64,000 nt of DNA from Vreelandella piezotolerans (GTDB taxonomy: Bacteria > Pseudomonadota > Gammaproteobacteria > Pseudomonadales > Halomonadaceae): the NCBI RefSeq assembly GCF_012427705.1, contig NZ_CP048602.1, forward strand, positions 3,881,802-3,945,801. Reading direction: 5' to 3'. Numbering within the stretch: the stretch's first letter is position 1; every line of letters begins with the position of its first letter. The notes under the pieces are model-generated. The model had not been told where the DNA came from and did not search any database. It was given only the letters and a program-made list of their open reading frames with translations. Position numbers and translations under genes: made by a program. Positions 19,841 through 28,935 of this stretch are shown here, piece by piece.

Positions 19841-19960
19841 GAAAAAATGTAACACGGGGGATGTCTTAAGATTGTGATAAGAATTCCGTGCAAATGTGAA
19901 GGTACAAAGCAGGCGCGTGGTGAATGACCTGCTTCTTCACAACCACGGAGGTACCCCTCG

Positions 19961-20578
19961 ATGAACCAACTCATGCACTCACATAAGCCGCTCGTTCAGT
20001 TTGGTGCGACTCCGTTGCTCACGACGCCGACGCCCAAGCAGTTGACGCCCGATAGCCCGGCCATGTCGGTACTCACCGACTTTACTCATGTCATGCCGCA
20101 ATCGATCGCAGGCGACACGCCCATCGATGACGCTCATCTGAAAATGCGCCATGGCGGTATTCGTTTACTATTCGTGATGGACAAACAGTCCCACTGCGTG
20201 GGCGTGCTCACCGCCAAAGAGGTCATCGGTACCCGGCGCATCAATCTGGCCATGCAGCAGCGTAACCTAGAGCGCTCCGAAGTGACCGCCGCCATGATCA
20301 TGACACCCTGGGAGAAACTCAGCGCCATGCCGCTGGAGCAGCTCGCGTCGCTCACCATCGAAGACCTCGTCCTCTCCATGGAAAGCTTTACCGAGCAGCA
20401 TCTGTTGATTACCGAGCGCAAGCCAAACCAGGAGCTCAGCGTAAGAGGCATCATTTCTGCCACTGATATCCAGTCGGCCATGGGCAGCCGTTTGAATACC
20501 CAACCACCCACGACGGTGGTTCCCATGGCGCGCAGCTTCGCCGATATCTGCCAAGTCATTACCGGCCACGACTTATAA
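19961..20578 (+). CDS. CBS-domain protein
   Basis: The 205-residue cytoplasmic protein contains two CBS-like motifs. One spans about residues 40-85 (IDDAHLKMRHGGIRLLFVMD, then GVLTAKEVIG). The second spans residues 110-180, ending GIISATDIQSAMG. CBS pairs bind adenosyl ligands and regulate partner proteins. A good Shine-Dalgarno, CACGGAGG, precedes the ATG. It follows the kinase gene by 120 bases and is closed by a strong terminator, so it is probably a separate unit. The partner is unknown. Confidence 0.8.
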   Translation: MNQLMHSHKPLVQFGATPLLTTPTPKQLTPDSPAMSVLTDFTHVMPQSIAGDTPIDDAHLKMRHGGIRLLFVMDKQSHCVGVLTAKEVIGTRRINLAMQQRNLERSEVTAAMIMTPWEKLSAMPLEQLASLTIEDLVLSMESFTEQHLLITERKPNQELSVRGIISATDIQSAMGSRLNTQPPTTVVPMARSFADICQVITGHDL

Positions 20579-20640
20579 GCCACCAAGGCGCGTGGTCTTA
20601 AGTGCCACGCCGCCTGTCGACATATAGGCTTCTAACGAAA

Positions 20641-20674
20641 CGCCCCTTATCCAACGATAAGGGGCGTTTTTATT
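20641..20674 (+). terminator. Rho-independent terminator after the CBS gene
   Basis: The stem CGCCCCTTAT / ATAAGGGGCG with loop CCAACG is followed by TTTTTATT. It terminates the CBS gene and separates it from the convergent nhaD. Confidence 0.9.
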
Positions 20675-20715
20675 GGTCTGCCTAACCAAGCGGCTAGGCA
20701 GGATAGCCAACCGCC

Positions 20716-22182
20716 TTAGAAAAGACTGGCGTTGATCAGCAGGTGTGCCACGATACTGGCTACGTAACCTAACAAAATAGCGGGCACCCAGCGCAAATGC
20801 ACCGCAAACGTGTAGATACCACGGGCTTGCCCCATCAGCGCTACCCCGGCAGCCGATCCCATGGAGAGCAGGCTGCCCCCCACACCGGCCGTTAGGGTGA
20901 TCAGCAGCCAGTTGCCTTCCGACATATCCGGCGCCATGGAGAGCACGGCGAACATCACTGGAATGTTATCCACCACCGCTGAGATCAGCCCCAGAACGAC
21001 GTTGGCCCACACCGGGTCCCAGCCGCCGTAAAGCGTTTCCGAAAGCAGGCTGAGATAGCCCATGAACCCCAGGCCACCCACACACATCACCACCCCGTAG
21101 AAGAACAGCAGCGTGTCCCACTCGGAGCGGGCGATACGGCTGAAGATATCGAACGGCACCACGCTGCCTAGCTGTTCCAGCTTTTTCCAATCTCCGCGGC
21201 GGGAGTAACGCTCACGTTTGCGCTCCAGCGAGCGGGGCAAACTGCGACGCAGGTAATAGCCAAAGAATTGCAGCAGGCCTAGACCAAACATCATGCCCAT
21301 AGCGGGCGGCAGGTACAGAATCGAGTGGCACAGCACCGAGATCGCCACGGTGATCAAGAACAGTACGATGATGCGCCGGGCGCCCCGCTTCAACCACACG
21401 TTTTCGGTGAGCGCAGCGGGCTGACGATTGACGATGAAAAAGTTCATGATCACCGCAGGCACCATGAAATTCACGATGGCAGGTACCAACAGTGCAAAGA
21501 AGCCTTCGAAAGGCACCTGACCGGCTTGCCACACCATCAGTGTGGTGATATCGCCAAACGGGCTGAACGCACCACCGGCGTTGGAGGCCACCACCACGTT
21601 GACACAGCAGAGGCTGATAAACTTGTTATCCCCCTCGGCGACCTTTAGCACCACCGCACACATCAGCATGGCAGTCGTCATGTTGTTGGCGATGGACGAA
21701 ATACCGAACGCCAAACAGCCGGTAATCCAGAATAGGCTCCGGTAGCTAAACCCCTTGCGCACCAGCCACGCACGCAGTGCATCGAACACACGACGCTCTT
21801 CCATGGCGTTGATGTACGTCATCGCCACCAGGAGGAACAGCAGCAGCTCGGTATACTCGAGCAGCGTCTCTTTGAAGGCGCTCTCTGCCTCATGGGGCAT
21901 ACCCGCTTGTACGTAGACCCACGCGACCATGGCCCAGATCAGGCCAGCGGCCACCAGAACCGGTTTGGATTTACGCATGTGGATGATTTCTTCACTCATG
22001 ACCAGGGCATAGGCCAGAATGAAAATGGTCACGGAGGCAATACCGGCAAGCGAGGTGGTGAGATCGAGGGGGCCAGCAGCAGCAAAAGCAAGAGAGGGAA
22101 AAGCGAAGAGGCAGAGTGCGGTCAACAACCAAGCAACGCGGCAAGCGGGATGCCGAGTTGCAAGGACGTTAGGTGGTTTCAT
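20716..22182 (-). CDS. nhaD: Sodium/proton antiporter NhaD
   Basis: The 488-residue integral membrane protein has an N-terminal signal-like segment (LLTALCLFAFPSLAFAA) and a dozen or so membrane helices. Family-typical segments are ALVMSEEIIHMRKSKPVLVA, TYINAMEERRVFDALRAWLV, NNMTTAMLMCAVV, NVVVASNAGGAFSPFGDITT and LISAVVDNIPVMFAVL. NhaD expels sodium or lithium at alkaline pH in marine and halophilic bacteria. It forms a single-gene unit with about 155 bases before glmS. Confidence 0.95.
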   Translation of the reverse strand: MKPPNVLATRHPACRVAWLLTALCLFAFPSLAFAAAGPLDLTTSLAGIASVTIFILAYALVMSEEIIHMRKSKPVLVAAGLIWAMVAWVYVQAGMPHEAESAFKETLLEYTELLLFLLVAMTYINAMEERRVFDALRAWLVRKGFSYRSLFWITGCLAFGISSIANNMTTAMLMCAVVLKVAEGDNKFISLCCVNVVVASNAGGAFSPFGDITTLMVWQAGQVPFEGFFALLVPAIVNFMVPAVIMNFFIVNRQPAALTENVWLKRGARRIIVLFLITVAISVLCHSILYLPPAMGMMFGLGLLQFFGYYLRRSLPRSLERKRERYSRRGDWKKLEQLGSVVPFDIFSRIARSEWDTLLFFYGVVMCVGGLGFMGYLSLLSETLYGGWDPVWANVVLGLISAVVDNIPVMFAVLSMAPDMSEGNWLLITLTAGVGGSLLSMGSAAGVALMGQARGIYTFAVHLRWVPAILLGYVASIVAHLLINASLF

Positions 22183-22337
22183 AGCAGCGTGATCCTGGCA
22201 GGGTTAGAGAGTACCGCCACGATCATAAGCACACTAACTATGTGCTGCAACGCAGCGATGGCGCATAAGATGCGGCCATTTGCCGCATCTTGTAAAGCGC
22301 TTTATTCATTCGATTGCAATTAATTGTGACGCTTCGA

Positions 22338-24164
22338 TCATTCAACGGTCACGCTCTTGGCAAGGTTACGCGGTTGATCCACATCGGTGCCTTTCAGGAC
22401 CGCCACATGATAGCTCAGAAGCTGCAGTGGCAAGGTATAGAGTAGCGGTGCCAGCGCTTCGTGAACATTCGGTAGCTCCAAAACGTGAATATCGTCTTGG
22501 GAGTTAATCCCTACCTTTTGATCGGCAAATACGAATAGCTGTCCCCCACGGGCGCGTACTTCTTGGAGATTGGATTTTAGCTTTTCCAGCAGGTCATCGT
22601 TGGGGGCTACCGAGATGACCGGCATCTCGCTATCCACCAGCGCCAGCGGGCCGTGTTTGAGCTCGCCGGCCGGATAGGCTTCCGCGTGGATATAGGAAAT
22701 CTCCTTGAGCTTCAGCGCGCCTTCTAAAGCAATGGGGTAGTGCGCCCCACGACCCAGGAAGAGCGCGTGATGCTTCTCTGCAAATGCCTGAGAAAGCACT
22801 TCGATCTGCCGATCGAGACCCAACACCTGCTGACAGAGCGCGGGCAGTGCCTGCAGGGCGCCAATGATCTCTGGCTGCGCTGGCTGGCCCTTCGCTTTAC
22901 TGACCGATAGCGTCAGCAGCATCAGCGCAATCAACTGAGTGGTAAACGCTTTGGTCGAGGCGACGCCAATTTCTGGGCCCGCGCGGGTCATCAGCGACAT
23001 GTCGGACTCCCGCACCAGGGAGCTTCCGGGCACGTTGCAGATCGCCAGCGAGCCGACATAGTTCAGCGTCTTGGCAAAGCGCAGCGCCGCCAGCGTATCG
23101 GCGGTTTCTCCAGATTGGGAGAGCGTGACGAACAGTGTCCCTTCCGGCACGACTGGGTGACGGTAGCGATACTCGGAGGCCACTTCGACCTGTACCGGCA
23201 CCCCGGCGTAGCGCTCCAACCAGTAACGCGCCACCAAGCCTGCATGATAGCTGGTGCCGCAGGCAATGATATGCACCTGCCGGGCTTTCTGGAACAACGC
23301 CTGGGCCTCTGGCCCAAAACTTTCGACCAGTACGCTGCTGGCGCTCAGCCGACCTTCCAGAGCGGCTTCGATAACCTTGGGTTGCTCGAAAATTTCCTTG
23401 AGCATGTAGTGACGATACTCGCCCTTGCTGGCCGCGCCGTCGCCATGCTCAAAGGTATGCACCGGGCGCTCGGCCGTATCGCCTTGCCGATCGACGATGC
23501 GAAGGGCACCGCCCTCACGCAGCTCGACTACATCGCCCTCTTCCAGGTAGATAAAGCGATCGGTCACCTGTAAAAGCGCCAGCGGGTCAGAGGCTAAAAA
23601 GGCTTCGTCGATCCCGACACCAACGACTAGCGGGCTTCCTTGGCGCGCGCCCACCACCACATTGGGTTCGGTCACGCTCATCACGCCCAGTGCGTAAGCA
23701 CCGCCAAGACCATGCACGATCTCCTGCGTCGCCTCGAACAGCGTTTTGCCCGCAGCGAGTGTTTCCGCCAGCAGGTGGGCGATCACTTCGGTATCGGTTT
23801 CCGAAGTGAACGTGTAACCGCTACCTTGCAGCGTCTCTTTGATCTGCTCGTAGTTTTCGATGATGCCGTTATGAACCACGGCAACGGTATCGCTGCTGTG
23901 ATGCGGATGCGCATTGGCCTCGGAGGGTTTACCGTGCGTGGCCCAGCGAGTGTGCGCAATACCGCTACTGCCCGGTAACGCCGCAATATCCAATCGTTCG
24001 GCCAGTGCCGAGACCTTACCCAAGGCACGGTGCCGCGTTAAGGCACCGTCGTTCAGCACCGTCATGCCAGAGGAGTCATAACCGCGATACTCCAGACGTT
24101 TGAGTCCTTCCAGCAAAATTCCCTGCACATTGCGCTGTGCAACCGCTGCGACGATGCCACACAT
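22338..24164 (-). CDS. glmS: Glutamine-fructose-6-phosphate aminotransferase
   Basis: The enzyme forms glucosamine-6-phosphate, the first step to UDP-GlcNAc. At 608 residues it has full family length. The N-terminal amidotransferase starts with the catalytic Cys2 in MCGIVAAVAQRNV, followed by HTRWATHGKPSEANAHPH. Two SIS domains follow, with ACGTSYHAGL and SQSGETADTLAAL, and the C-terminus ends RNLAKSVTVE. It lies 53 bases downstream of glmU on the same strand, so it is probably co-transcribed with it. Confidence 0.97.
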   Translation of the reverse strand: MCGIVAAVAQRNVQGILLEGLKRLEYRGYDSSGMTVLNDGALTRHRALGKVSALAERLDIAALPGSSGIAHTRWATHGKPSEANAHPHHSSDTVAVVHNGIIENYEQIKETLQGSGYTFTSETDTEVIAHLLAETLAAGKTLFEATQEIVHGLGGAYALGVMSVTEPNVVVGARQGSPLVVGVGIDEAFLASDPLALLQVTDRFIYLEEGDVVELREGGALRIVDRQGDTAERPVHTFEHGDGAASKGEYRHYMLKEIFEQPKVIEAALEGRLSASSVLVESFGPEAQALFQKARQVHIIACGTSYHAGLVARYWLERYAGVPVQVEVASEYRYRHPVVPEGTLFVTLSQSGETADTLAALRFAKTLNYVGSLAICNVPGSSLVRESDMSLMTRAGPEIGVASTKAFTTQLIALMLLTLSVSKAKGQPAQPEIIGALQALPALCQQVLGLDRQIEVLSQAFAEKHHALFLGRGAHYPIALEGALKLKEISYIHAEAYPAGELKHGPLALVDSEMPVISVAPNDDLLEKLKSNLQEVRARGGQLFVFADQKVGINSQDDIHVLELPNVHEALAPLLYTLPLQLLSYHVAVLKGTDVDQPRNLAKSVTVE

Positions 24165-24217
24165 AACTCTTTCTCCTAGGGCGTTTGCACGCCGTATTAT
24201 TCAACGTGTCGATGCAC

Positions 24218-25585
24218 TTATTTAGTCGTTTTCACCGGGCGCGGCCAGTCGGGCTTCTCTAGCTGTCGGCTGCGGGTCACGGCCAGGGCGTGCTCGGCGA
24301 CGTCTTTGGCAATCGTGGATCCCGCGCCGACGGTGGCCCCTTTGCCCACCGTGACGGGTGCCACCAGCGCGGTATTGGAACCGATGAAGGCATTATCGCC
24401 AATCTCGGTGCGGTGCTTGTTTACGCCGTCGTAATTGCAGGTGATGGTGCCCGCGCCCACGTTCACATCGCGCCCCAGACGAGCATCCCCCACATAACTC
24501 AAATGATTGATTTTGCTTCCTTCACCCACGTCAGCGTTTTTGGTTTCGACAAAATTACCGACCTTGGCTTTGACCGCCAAGCGGGTTCCGGGGCGCAGCC
24601 GCGCGTAGGGTCCCACCTGATTAAGGCCCGCCGCCACGGTCGTATCGACCACGCTGTGGCTGTGAATCTCGCTTTCCGCGCCGATGGTGCTGTTCTTGAT
24701 GACGCAGTAGGGCCCAACCCGCACGCCTTCGCCAAGTTCGACGTTCCCTTCGAACACGCAGCCTACGTCGATGAAGACATCGTGGCCGCAGGTGAGCTTA
24801 CCGCGCACGTCGATGCGTGCGGGGTCGGCCAAGGCAACGCCTTGAGCCATCAGCGTCTCCGCCATCTGCTGCTGGTAGGCACGCTCTAGACGGGCCATTT
24901 GCACGCGATTATTGACCCCTTCCACCTCTGTGGCAGCGTGTGGCTGTGCGGTGGCGACCTTGATGCCCTCACTGGCCGCCATGGCGATCACGTCGGTCAG
25001 GTAGTACTCTCCCTGGGCATTCTCTGCCGAGAGTTGGGGCAGCCAACGCTTCAGTTGAGCGCTGGTCATGGCCATGATGCCGGTGTTGCACTCGTTAATC
25101 GCCAGCTGCTCCTCGTTGGCATCTTTCTGCTCGACGATCGCCACGGCGTGGCCCTCGGCATCGCGCACGATACGCCCATAGCCACTGGGATCTTCCAGCG
25201 TGACGGTGAGCAGGCCCATGTGCTGCTCATCCACCTTGGCCAGCAAGTCGGCCAACGTATCGCGACGAATCAGCGGCACGTCGCCATATAGTACCAACAC
25301 GATACCGCTGCCCAACTGAGGCTGCGCCTGAGCCACCGCATGTCCGGTGCCTTTTTGCTCTTCCTGCAGTGCAAACGAGACATCATACTCCGCCAACGCG
25401 TCGCGAAGTTGGTCAGCACCATGGCCAATCACCACGTGGGTACGACTCGGGTTCAGGCCACTGGCCGTTGCCAGTACGTGCTCTACCATGGGCTTACCCG
25501 CTAGCGTGTGCAGTACTTTGGGCAACTGAGAGCGCATCCGTGTGCCTTTACCTGCGGCTAAGATGACGATATCGAGGTCGTGCAT
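24218..25585 (-). CDS. glmU: Bifunctional UDP-GlcNAc pyrophosphorylase / GlcN-1-P acetyltransferase
   Basis: The start at ATG 25585 gives 455 residues, the usual length. The N-terminal uridyltransferase has LAAGKGTRMRSQLPKVLHTL and the C-terminal left-handed beta-helix has hexapeptide repeats. Segments RLRPGTRL, NFVETKNADVGEGSKINHLS and GAGTITCNYDGVNKH mark the acetyltransferase site. With glmS it supplies UDP-GlcNAc for peptidoglycan and lipopolysaccharide. It begins one base from the apbE stop codon. Confidence 0.97.
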   Translation of the reverse strand: MHDLDIVILAAGKGTRMRSQLPKVLHTLAGKPMVEHVLATASGLNPSRTHVVIGHGADQLRDALAEYDVSFALQEEQKGTGHAVAQAQPQLGSGIVLVLYGDVPLIRRDTLADLLAKVDEQHMGLLTVTLEDPSGYGRIVRDAEGHAVAIVEQKDANEEQLAINECNTGIMAMTSAQLKRWLPQLSAENAQGEYYLTDVIAMAASEGIKVATAQPHAATEVEGVNNRVQMARLERAYQQQMAETLMAQGVALADPARIDVRGKLTCGHDVFIDVGCVFEGNVELGEGVRVGPYCVIKNSTIGAESEIHSHSVVDTTVAAGLNQVGPYARLRPGTRLAVKAKVGNFVETKNADVGEGSKINHLSYVGDARLGRDVNVGAGTITCNYDGVNKHRTEIGDNAFIGSNTALVAPVTVGKGATVGAGSTIAKDVAEHALAVTRSRQLEKPDWPRPVKTTK

Positions 25586-25586
25586 G

Positions 25587-26705
25587 TCATTCACCTGTTT
25601 GCATTTGGCGATTCGCTGAGGAGGCCGTCCAGGGCTCGATGCCCAGTTCATCGATCAGCGCATCACCGAAATAGTTGACGAAGGCGGGGCTCGCCAAGCT
25701 ACGCCAACGCTCCCCCTCACGTACTAACATCAAAATATTGAGGTTGTTTTCGACGGCCAGCTGCATACCCTGCTCGCTCCCCACGACGGTGAGCGCCGTG
25801 GCCCAAGCATCGGCCCAGGCATTGGAGGGGTGGAACACCGATACCGACGCTAGCTGATGCTTGATGGGCTGACCGGTTCGCGGATCCAGAAGATGAGAGA
25901 AGCGCTCGCCATCGACTTCAAAGTAGTTGCGATAATCGCCCGACGTGGCCACTGACATCCCCTCCAGCGCCAACACGTGCTGCGCTTCCGGCACGCCGCT
26001 TTGCGGCACTTCAATGCCGACACGCCAAGGCGTTTGATCTTCGATGTCCCGGTAACCGCGGGCAATCAGCCCGCCACCGATATTGACCAGGTAATTATCG
26101 ATGCCCTGCTGATCCAGATACGCCGCCACGCGGTCGGTGGCGTGGCCTTTGGCGACGCCGGAGAGATCGGCAAAGACATCACGCAGGCGACGTGCTTGCA
26201 TGCGCTGGGTATCGACTTCCACCGCATCGAAACCAATGGTGGCCATACGCTCGCTGAGTTCGGCATCGCTGGGCACCTCTTCGGGACGTGCCTCGGGCCC
26301 AAAGCTCCATAGATTCACCACATCGCCAATGGTGATATCGAAGGCCCCTTCGCTTGCTTCCGACACCGAACGGCTAATCGCCAGCACTTCGATCAGCTCG
26401 TTGGAGAGCGGCTGCCACTCCCCAAGCGGCGCTTCGTTAAAAGCGACCAGCTCGGAGTCGTCGCGGTAGGTCGACATGGCGTGGTCCACGTCTTCCATCT
26501 CGGCTAGGATGCCCTCTTCCAATGCGTTCGCGTCGCCCTGGGTGAGTGGGTCGACCAGAGTCATTTGATAATACGTACCAAAAATACCGCCCTCGAAGCG
26601 CACCGGAGACTCCAGTGGCCGATCACTTTCCGAACAGCCTGCCAATAGCGTGCCGAGCAGTGCCACGACGCCCAGTCGCCTACACGCGGTTTGATAGCCC
26701 TTCAT
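25587..26705 (-). CDS. apbE: FAD:protein FMN transferase lipoprotein
   Basis: ApbE attaches FMN to Thr residues of proteins such as Nqr/Rnf subunits at the periplasmic face. ATG 26705 gives 372 residues with a lipoprotein signal ending LLAGC (Cys near 23). Later motifs are GTYYQMTLVDP, MSTYRDDSELVAFN, DLSGVAKGHATDRVA, INIGGGL-like (here VNIGGGL) and LLDPRTGQP with a downstream TALTVVG. No Nqr or Rnf genes are in the window. It lies between uppP and glmU on the same strand. Confidence 0.93.
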   Translation of the reverse strand: MKGYQTACRRLGVVALLGTLLAGCSESDRPLESPVRFEGGIFGTYYQMTLVDPLTQGDANALEEGILAEMEDVDHAMSTYRDDSELVAFNEAPLGEWQPLSNELIEVLAISRSVSEASEGAFDITIGDVVNLWSFGPEARPEEVPSDAELSERMATIGFDAVEVDTQRMQARRLRDVFADLSGVAKGHATDRVAAYLDQQGIDNYLVNIGGGLIARGYRDIEDQTPWRVGIEVPQSGVPEAQHVLALEGMSVATSGDYRNYFEVDGERFSHLLDPRTGQPIKHQLASVSVFHPSNAWADAWATALTVVGSEQGMQLAVENNLNILMLVREGERWRSLASPAFVNYFGDALIDELGIEPWTASSANRQMQTGE

Positions 26706-26731
26706 CCGATGTCCTTCATTGAACGCGCGGG

Positions 26732-27532
26732 TTAGAAATGAAAAAACCAGAGTAGCCAGGCACCAAACAGCACGCGGTATACCACGAACGGCTGCATCCC
26801 CAGCTTTTTGATTACGACGAGAAAGTAGTGAATACACACGAAGGCGCTGATACCCGATAAAAGCGCCCCTATTAGCATAGCGGGTACGTCGATCGAGTGA
26901 GGCGCTTTGAAGAGATTCACCGCTTCGAGGCCACCGGCGAGCACGATGACGGGAATCGAGAGCAAGAACGAGAAGCGCGCGGCGCCTTCTCGATTCATGC
27001 CAACCATCAGCGCCGCGGTCATCGTGATCCCCGAGCGCGACGTACCGGGGATCAGCGCTAATACCTGAGCGCCGCCGATGATCAGCACGTCTTTTAGCGT
27101 CAATTGATACTCGCTGCGGATACCACGCTTTTTCCAGTCGGCGTAGCCTAGCAGTAAGCCAAAGCCGATCAGGCTAAGGCCGATGATCAGCGTCGAGCGC
27201 ATGTAGCCTGCGATCAGGTCATGGAGGAGAAAGCCGACGATGCACACCGGCAAGGTGGCCACGACCACCCAAAACGCCAGACGCGCATCCTCATTGACGC
27301 CATTGCCTCTTACCGCCGTGAGGCTGCTAGCGATCATTTGCCAAATTTCCTGGCGAAAATAGAGGACGACGGCGCTCAAGCTACCCAAGTGGAGTGCCAC
27401 GTCGAACGCGAGACCTTGGTCTTCCCAGGTGGTGAGCACCGGCACCAAAATCAGATGAGCGGAGCTGGAAATCGGAAGAAATTCAGTGAGCCCCTGCACC
27501 ACCGCCAATACTACCACTTGGAGCCAATCCAT
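26732..27532 (-). CDS. uppP: Undecaprenyl-diphosphatase UppP/BacA
   Basis: The enzyme recycles the undecaprenyl carrier lipid used for cell-wall synthesis. The 266-residue membrane protein carries the family motifs GLTEFLPISSSAHLIL near the N-terminus and PGTSRSGITMTAALMVGMNR in the middle, with about eight membrane helices. It lies directly upstream of apbE with a 26-base spacer. Confidence 0.96.
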   Translation of the reverse strand: MDWLQVVVLAVVQGLTEFLPISSSAHLILVPVLTTWEDQGLAFDVALHLGSLSAVVLYFRQEIWQMIASSLTAVRGNGVNEDARLAFWVVVATLPVCIVGFLLHDLIAGYMRSTLIIGLSLIGFGLLLGYADWKKRGIRSEYQLTLKDVLIIGGAQVLALIPGTSRSGITMTAALMVGMNREGAARFSFLLSIPVIVLAGGLEAVNLFKAPHSIDVPAMLIGALLSGISAFVCIHYFLVVIKKLGMQPFVVYRVLFGAWLLWFFHF

Positions 27533-27725
27533 AGGTCGTCCTGTCTATGTTCTGTGTTGCGTTATGAAATGAGGTCGTCTCACCTGCAGCGGCGCTTAGG
27601 ATACACATCCCAACTTTCATTGTCCGCACCGGTAACGCCTGAGAATGCACAAGAGGGTATAGAGCTTGCCCGGCGGTAAGCTACAATGGGCATCTAATGG
27701 AAGTGTGCGTCCCTGCAGGTACCTC

Positions 27726-28919
27726 ATGACTCAGACCGTAGAAACGCCAGTGGTTCCCAACCACGAGCTAGATAGCCAAGAAGCCAAGCGCGTGACCTAT
27801 ATCGGCGCTTGGCTAGACGGTTTCCTGAGCGTCATTAAAGTCGCTGTGGGCTTTTTGGTCGGTTCGGCAGCCCTCATTGCCGATGGTATCCATTCGCTCT
27901 CCGACCTCGTGACCGATGGGTTCGTGCTGGCAGCCATTCACTATGGCCGCCAAGAGCCCGATAACGACCACCACTACGGCCATGGCCGGATCGAAACCCT
28001 GACCACGCTGCTGCTCGGTAGCGTGCTGATTTTCGTGGCCGGGGGTATTGCCTGGTCGAGCCTGGATCGCCTGTTCAGCGGCACGGAGGTCAATGCCCCT
28101 GGCCTGATCGCCATTGCCATTACCGTTTTGGCCCTGCTTAGCAAAGAGTGGATCTTCCGCTACACCATGCGAGTAGCAAAGCGGGTGAAATCCAAATTGC
28201 TGGAAGCCAACGCTTGGCACTCGCGCAGCGATGCCCTGTCGACCGCCGTGGTACTGGTGGCACTGGTAGGCGCTCAGTTTGGTCTGGGTTGGCTAGACGC
28301 CATCGCCGCGATCATCGTCGGGCTGCTGGTGGGTAAGGTGGGCTGGGATTTATTGTGGGAGTCCGCACGCGAGCTGGTGGATACCGCGCTGCCCGAAGAT
28401 ATTCAGCAGCAGATGCACGACGTCGCCTGCAGCGTGCCGGGGGTGGATAGTGTTCACGACCTGCGCACTCGCCAGTCTGCCGGGTGGGTGATGGTGGATC
28501 TGCACGTGGTGGTCGGGCCGAAGATCACCGTGTCGGAAGCCCATGAAATCGGCAACGAAGTGAGCCGTCGCCTGCGCCATGAATTCCCACTGCTGACCGA
28601 CGTCATCTTCCACGTCGACCCAGAAGATGACGCTGGTGAAGGCGACCCGAGCCGCCTACCCGGCCTGCCGCTGCGTCCAGAAGTGGAAGCGGCGCTGAAC
28701 GAGCGATGGTACCGCCACCCGGTGTGGCGCACGCTGAATGACCTACAGCTTCACTACTTGGACGATAAGGTCTCGGTGTCGCTGATCATTGGCGACGCCG
28801 TTCACCAGCCGCCTCAGTGTTTGGCGAGCCAGCTCAAGGCGCTCGCCAGCGACATCGAGTGGCTGGGTCATGTGGAGGTCATGTTCATCACCCGGGCGGC
28901 CAGCAGCGCCATGCGCTAG
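27726..28919 (+). CDS. Cation diffusion facilitator (CDF) metal exporter
   Basis: ATG 27726 gives 397 residues. Six membrane helices are followed by a cytoplasmic domain. The transport-site residues appear as HSLSD in helix 2 and HSRSD in helix 5, an HxxxD/HxxxD pair that favours zinc, rather than the DxxxD of the iron/zinc exporter FieF. The loop PDNDHHYGHGRIETL is characteristic. The C-terminal domain carries VHDLRTRQSAGWVMVDLHVV and VIFHVDPEDD. A C-terminal extension of about 90 residues beyond the usual CDF length is unassigned. It probably extrudes zinc or a similar divalent ion. Confidence 0.88.
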   Translation: MTQTVETPVVPNHELDSQEAKRVTYIGAWLDGFLSVIKVAVGFLVGSAALIADGIHSLSDLVTDGFVLAAIHYGRQEPDNDHHYGHGRIETLTTLLLGSVLIFVAGGIAWSSLDRLFSGTEVNAPGLIAIAITVLALLSKEWIFRYTMRVAKRVKSKLLEANAWHSRSDALSTAVVLVALVGAQFGLGWLDAIAAIIVGLLVGKVGWDLLWESARELVDTALPEDIQQQMHDVACSVPGVDSVHDLRTRQSAGWVMVDLHVVVGPKITVSEAHEIGNEVSRRLRHEFPLLTDVIFHVDPEDDAGEGDPSRLPGLPLRPEVEAALNERWYRHPVWRTLNDLQLHYLDDKVSVSLIIGDAVHQPPQCLASQLKALASDIEWLGHVEVMFITRAASSAMR

Positions 28920-28935
28920 GCTACCCTAACCCAGA